From NCBI GenBank assembly GCA_947484535.1, contig CANKPO010000073.1, forward strand, positions 1-6,438: 6,438 nt of DNA, in the 5' to 3' direction. The notes below the pieces were generated by a model. That model had not been told where the DNA came from, did no database searches, and saw only the letters and a program-made list of their open reading frames with translations. This document shows positions 5,967-6,438 of the stretch, one piece after another. The position numbers were made by a program, and so were the translations under genes. The stretch comes from Caulobacteraceae bacterium (GTDB lineage Bacteria; Pseudomonadota; Alphaproteobacteria; Caulobacterales; Caulobacteraceae). Positions within the stretch are counted from its first letter, which is position 1. Every line of letters starts with the position of its first letter.

Positions 5967-5999
5967 ATTGGGCCAAGATTCATTTGCGAGAACACCACC

Positions 6000-6438
6000 A
6001 TGTCTTCGTCTTCTCACGACAACGGCTATGACGCCGCACAGTACCGCCGAGCCGGTCGGGGGCGCGTCTACGACTCCATCATCGACACCATCGGTGACAC
6101 CCCCTTGGTGCGTCTGCCGCGCCTGACCGCTGAGCTCAAGCCTAAGGGTGAGGTGCTGGCCAAGCTAGAATTTTTCAACCCCATCGCCAGCGTTAAGGAC
6201 CGCCTCGGTGCCTCGATGATCGCGTCTTTGGAGCATCAGGGTCTGATCAAGCCGGGCACCACAATCGTTGAGCCGACCTCCGGCAATACCGGCATTGCGC
6301 TGGCCTTTGTCTGCGCGGCCAAGGGCTATCCCCTGATCCTGGTCATGCCCGAAAGCATGTCCATCGAGCGCCGCAAGATGCTGGCCCTCTTGGGTGCCAA
6401 GCTTGAGCTGACTCCGGCGGAAAAGGGCATGCGCGGCG
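6000..6438 (+). CDS. cysK: Cysteine synthase (O-acetylserine sulfhydrylase), 5' part
   Basis: The gene encodes the first 146 residues of a pyridoxal-phosphate enzyme that makes cysteine from O-acetylserine and sulfide in the cytosol; the rest lies past the right edge (usual length about 310-330). Seen directly are IGDTPLVRL (31-39), the PLP-lysine motif NPIASVKDR with K66, the phosphate/substrate loop TSGNTG (92-97) and [11 protein letters not shown] (about 120-130). The pattern fits CysK more than cystathionine beta-synthase, but a CysM/CBS-type assignment cannot be fully excluded without the C-terminus. The frame starts at ATG 6000, giving an N-terminal extension of about 20 polar residues ([20 protein letters not shown]) before the usual start point. 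No in-frame ATG or GTG lies nearer the conserved domain, which supports the extension. A palindrome and a GANTC site precede it. Confidence 0.93.
   Translation, partial: MSSSSHDNGYDAAQYRRAGRGRVYDSIIDTIGDTPLVRLPRLTAELKPKGEVLAKLEFFNPIASVKDRLGASMIASLEHQGLIKPGTTIVEPTSGNTGIALAFVCAAKGYPLILVMPESMSIERRKMLALLGAKLELTPAEKGMRG

Overview
The window reads as ordinary chromosomal DNA from a GC-rich alphaproteobacterium, most likely Caulobacterales (Caulobacter, Brevundimonas, Asticcacaulis or a relative). This rests on the gene set, the GC-rich codon use, weak or absent Shine-Dalgarno sequences at several starts, and compound palindromes of the C5/G5 type between genes. The genus cannot be fixed from sequence alone.

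Layout. The minus strand holds a two-gene envelope or lipid operon: an LpxH-like metallophosphoesterase (1079-1903) overlapping by one base (TAATG) a GT4-family glycosyltransferase that runs off the left edge (1-1079). A 174-base divergent intergenic region (1904-2077) with two overlapping, mutually exclusive inverted repeats separates it from a plus-strand group: a TetR-family regulator (2078-2743), a DUF1330-family protein (2823-3269) and an acetyl-CoA acetyltransferase/3-ketoacyl-CoA thiolase (3383-4570). The ribosome-binding site of the DUF1330 gene lies wholly inside a perfect 9-bp inverted repeat, and a TTACG-N4-CGTAA repeat lies upstream of the thiolase. Together these suggest a small regulated acyl-CoA module.

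After the thiolase comes a 222-base gap containing a 102-bp compound palindrome (4590-4691). Its two 43-base halves are inverted copies differing at five positions, two of which form a compensatory base-pair swap. A solitary C5 cytosine DNA methyltransferase (4793-5953) follows with no restriction partner in view. The 5' part of a cysteine synthase gene (6000-6438) runs off the right edge; the 46-base gap before it holds a perfect 10-bp palindrome and a GANTC site.

Every protein belongs to a known family. I see no defence island, CRISPR array, tRNA, rRNA or transposase. The least explained signals are non-coding: the hidden ribosome-binding site, the paired alternative hairpins, and the covarying palindromic element.
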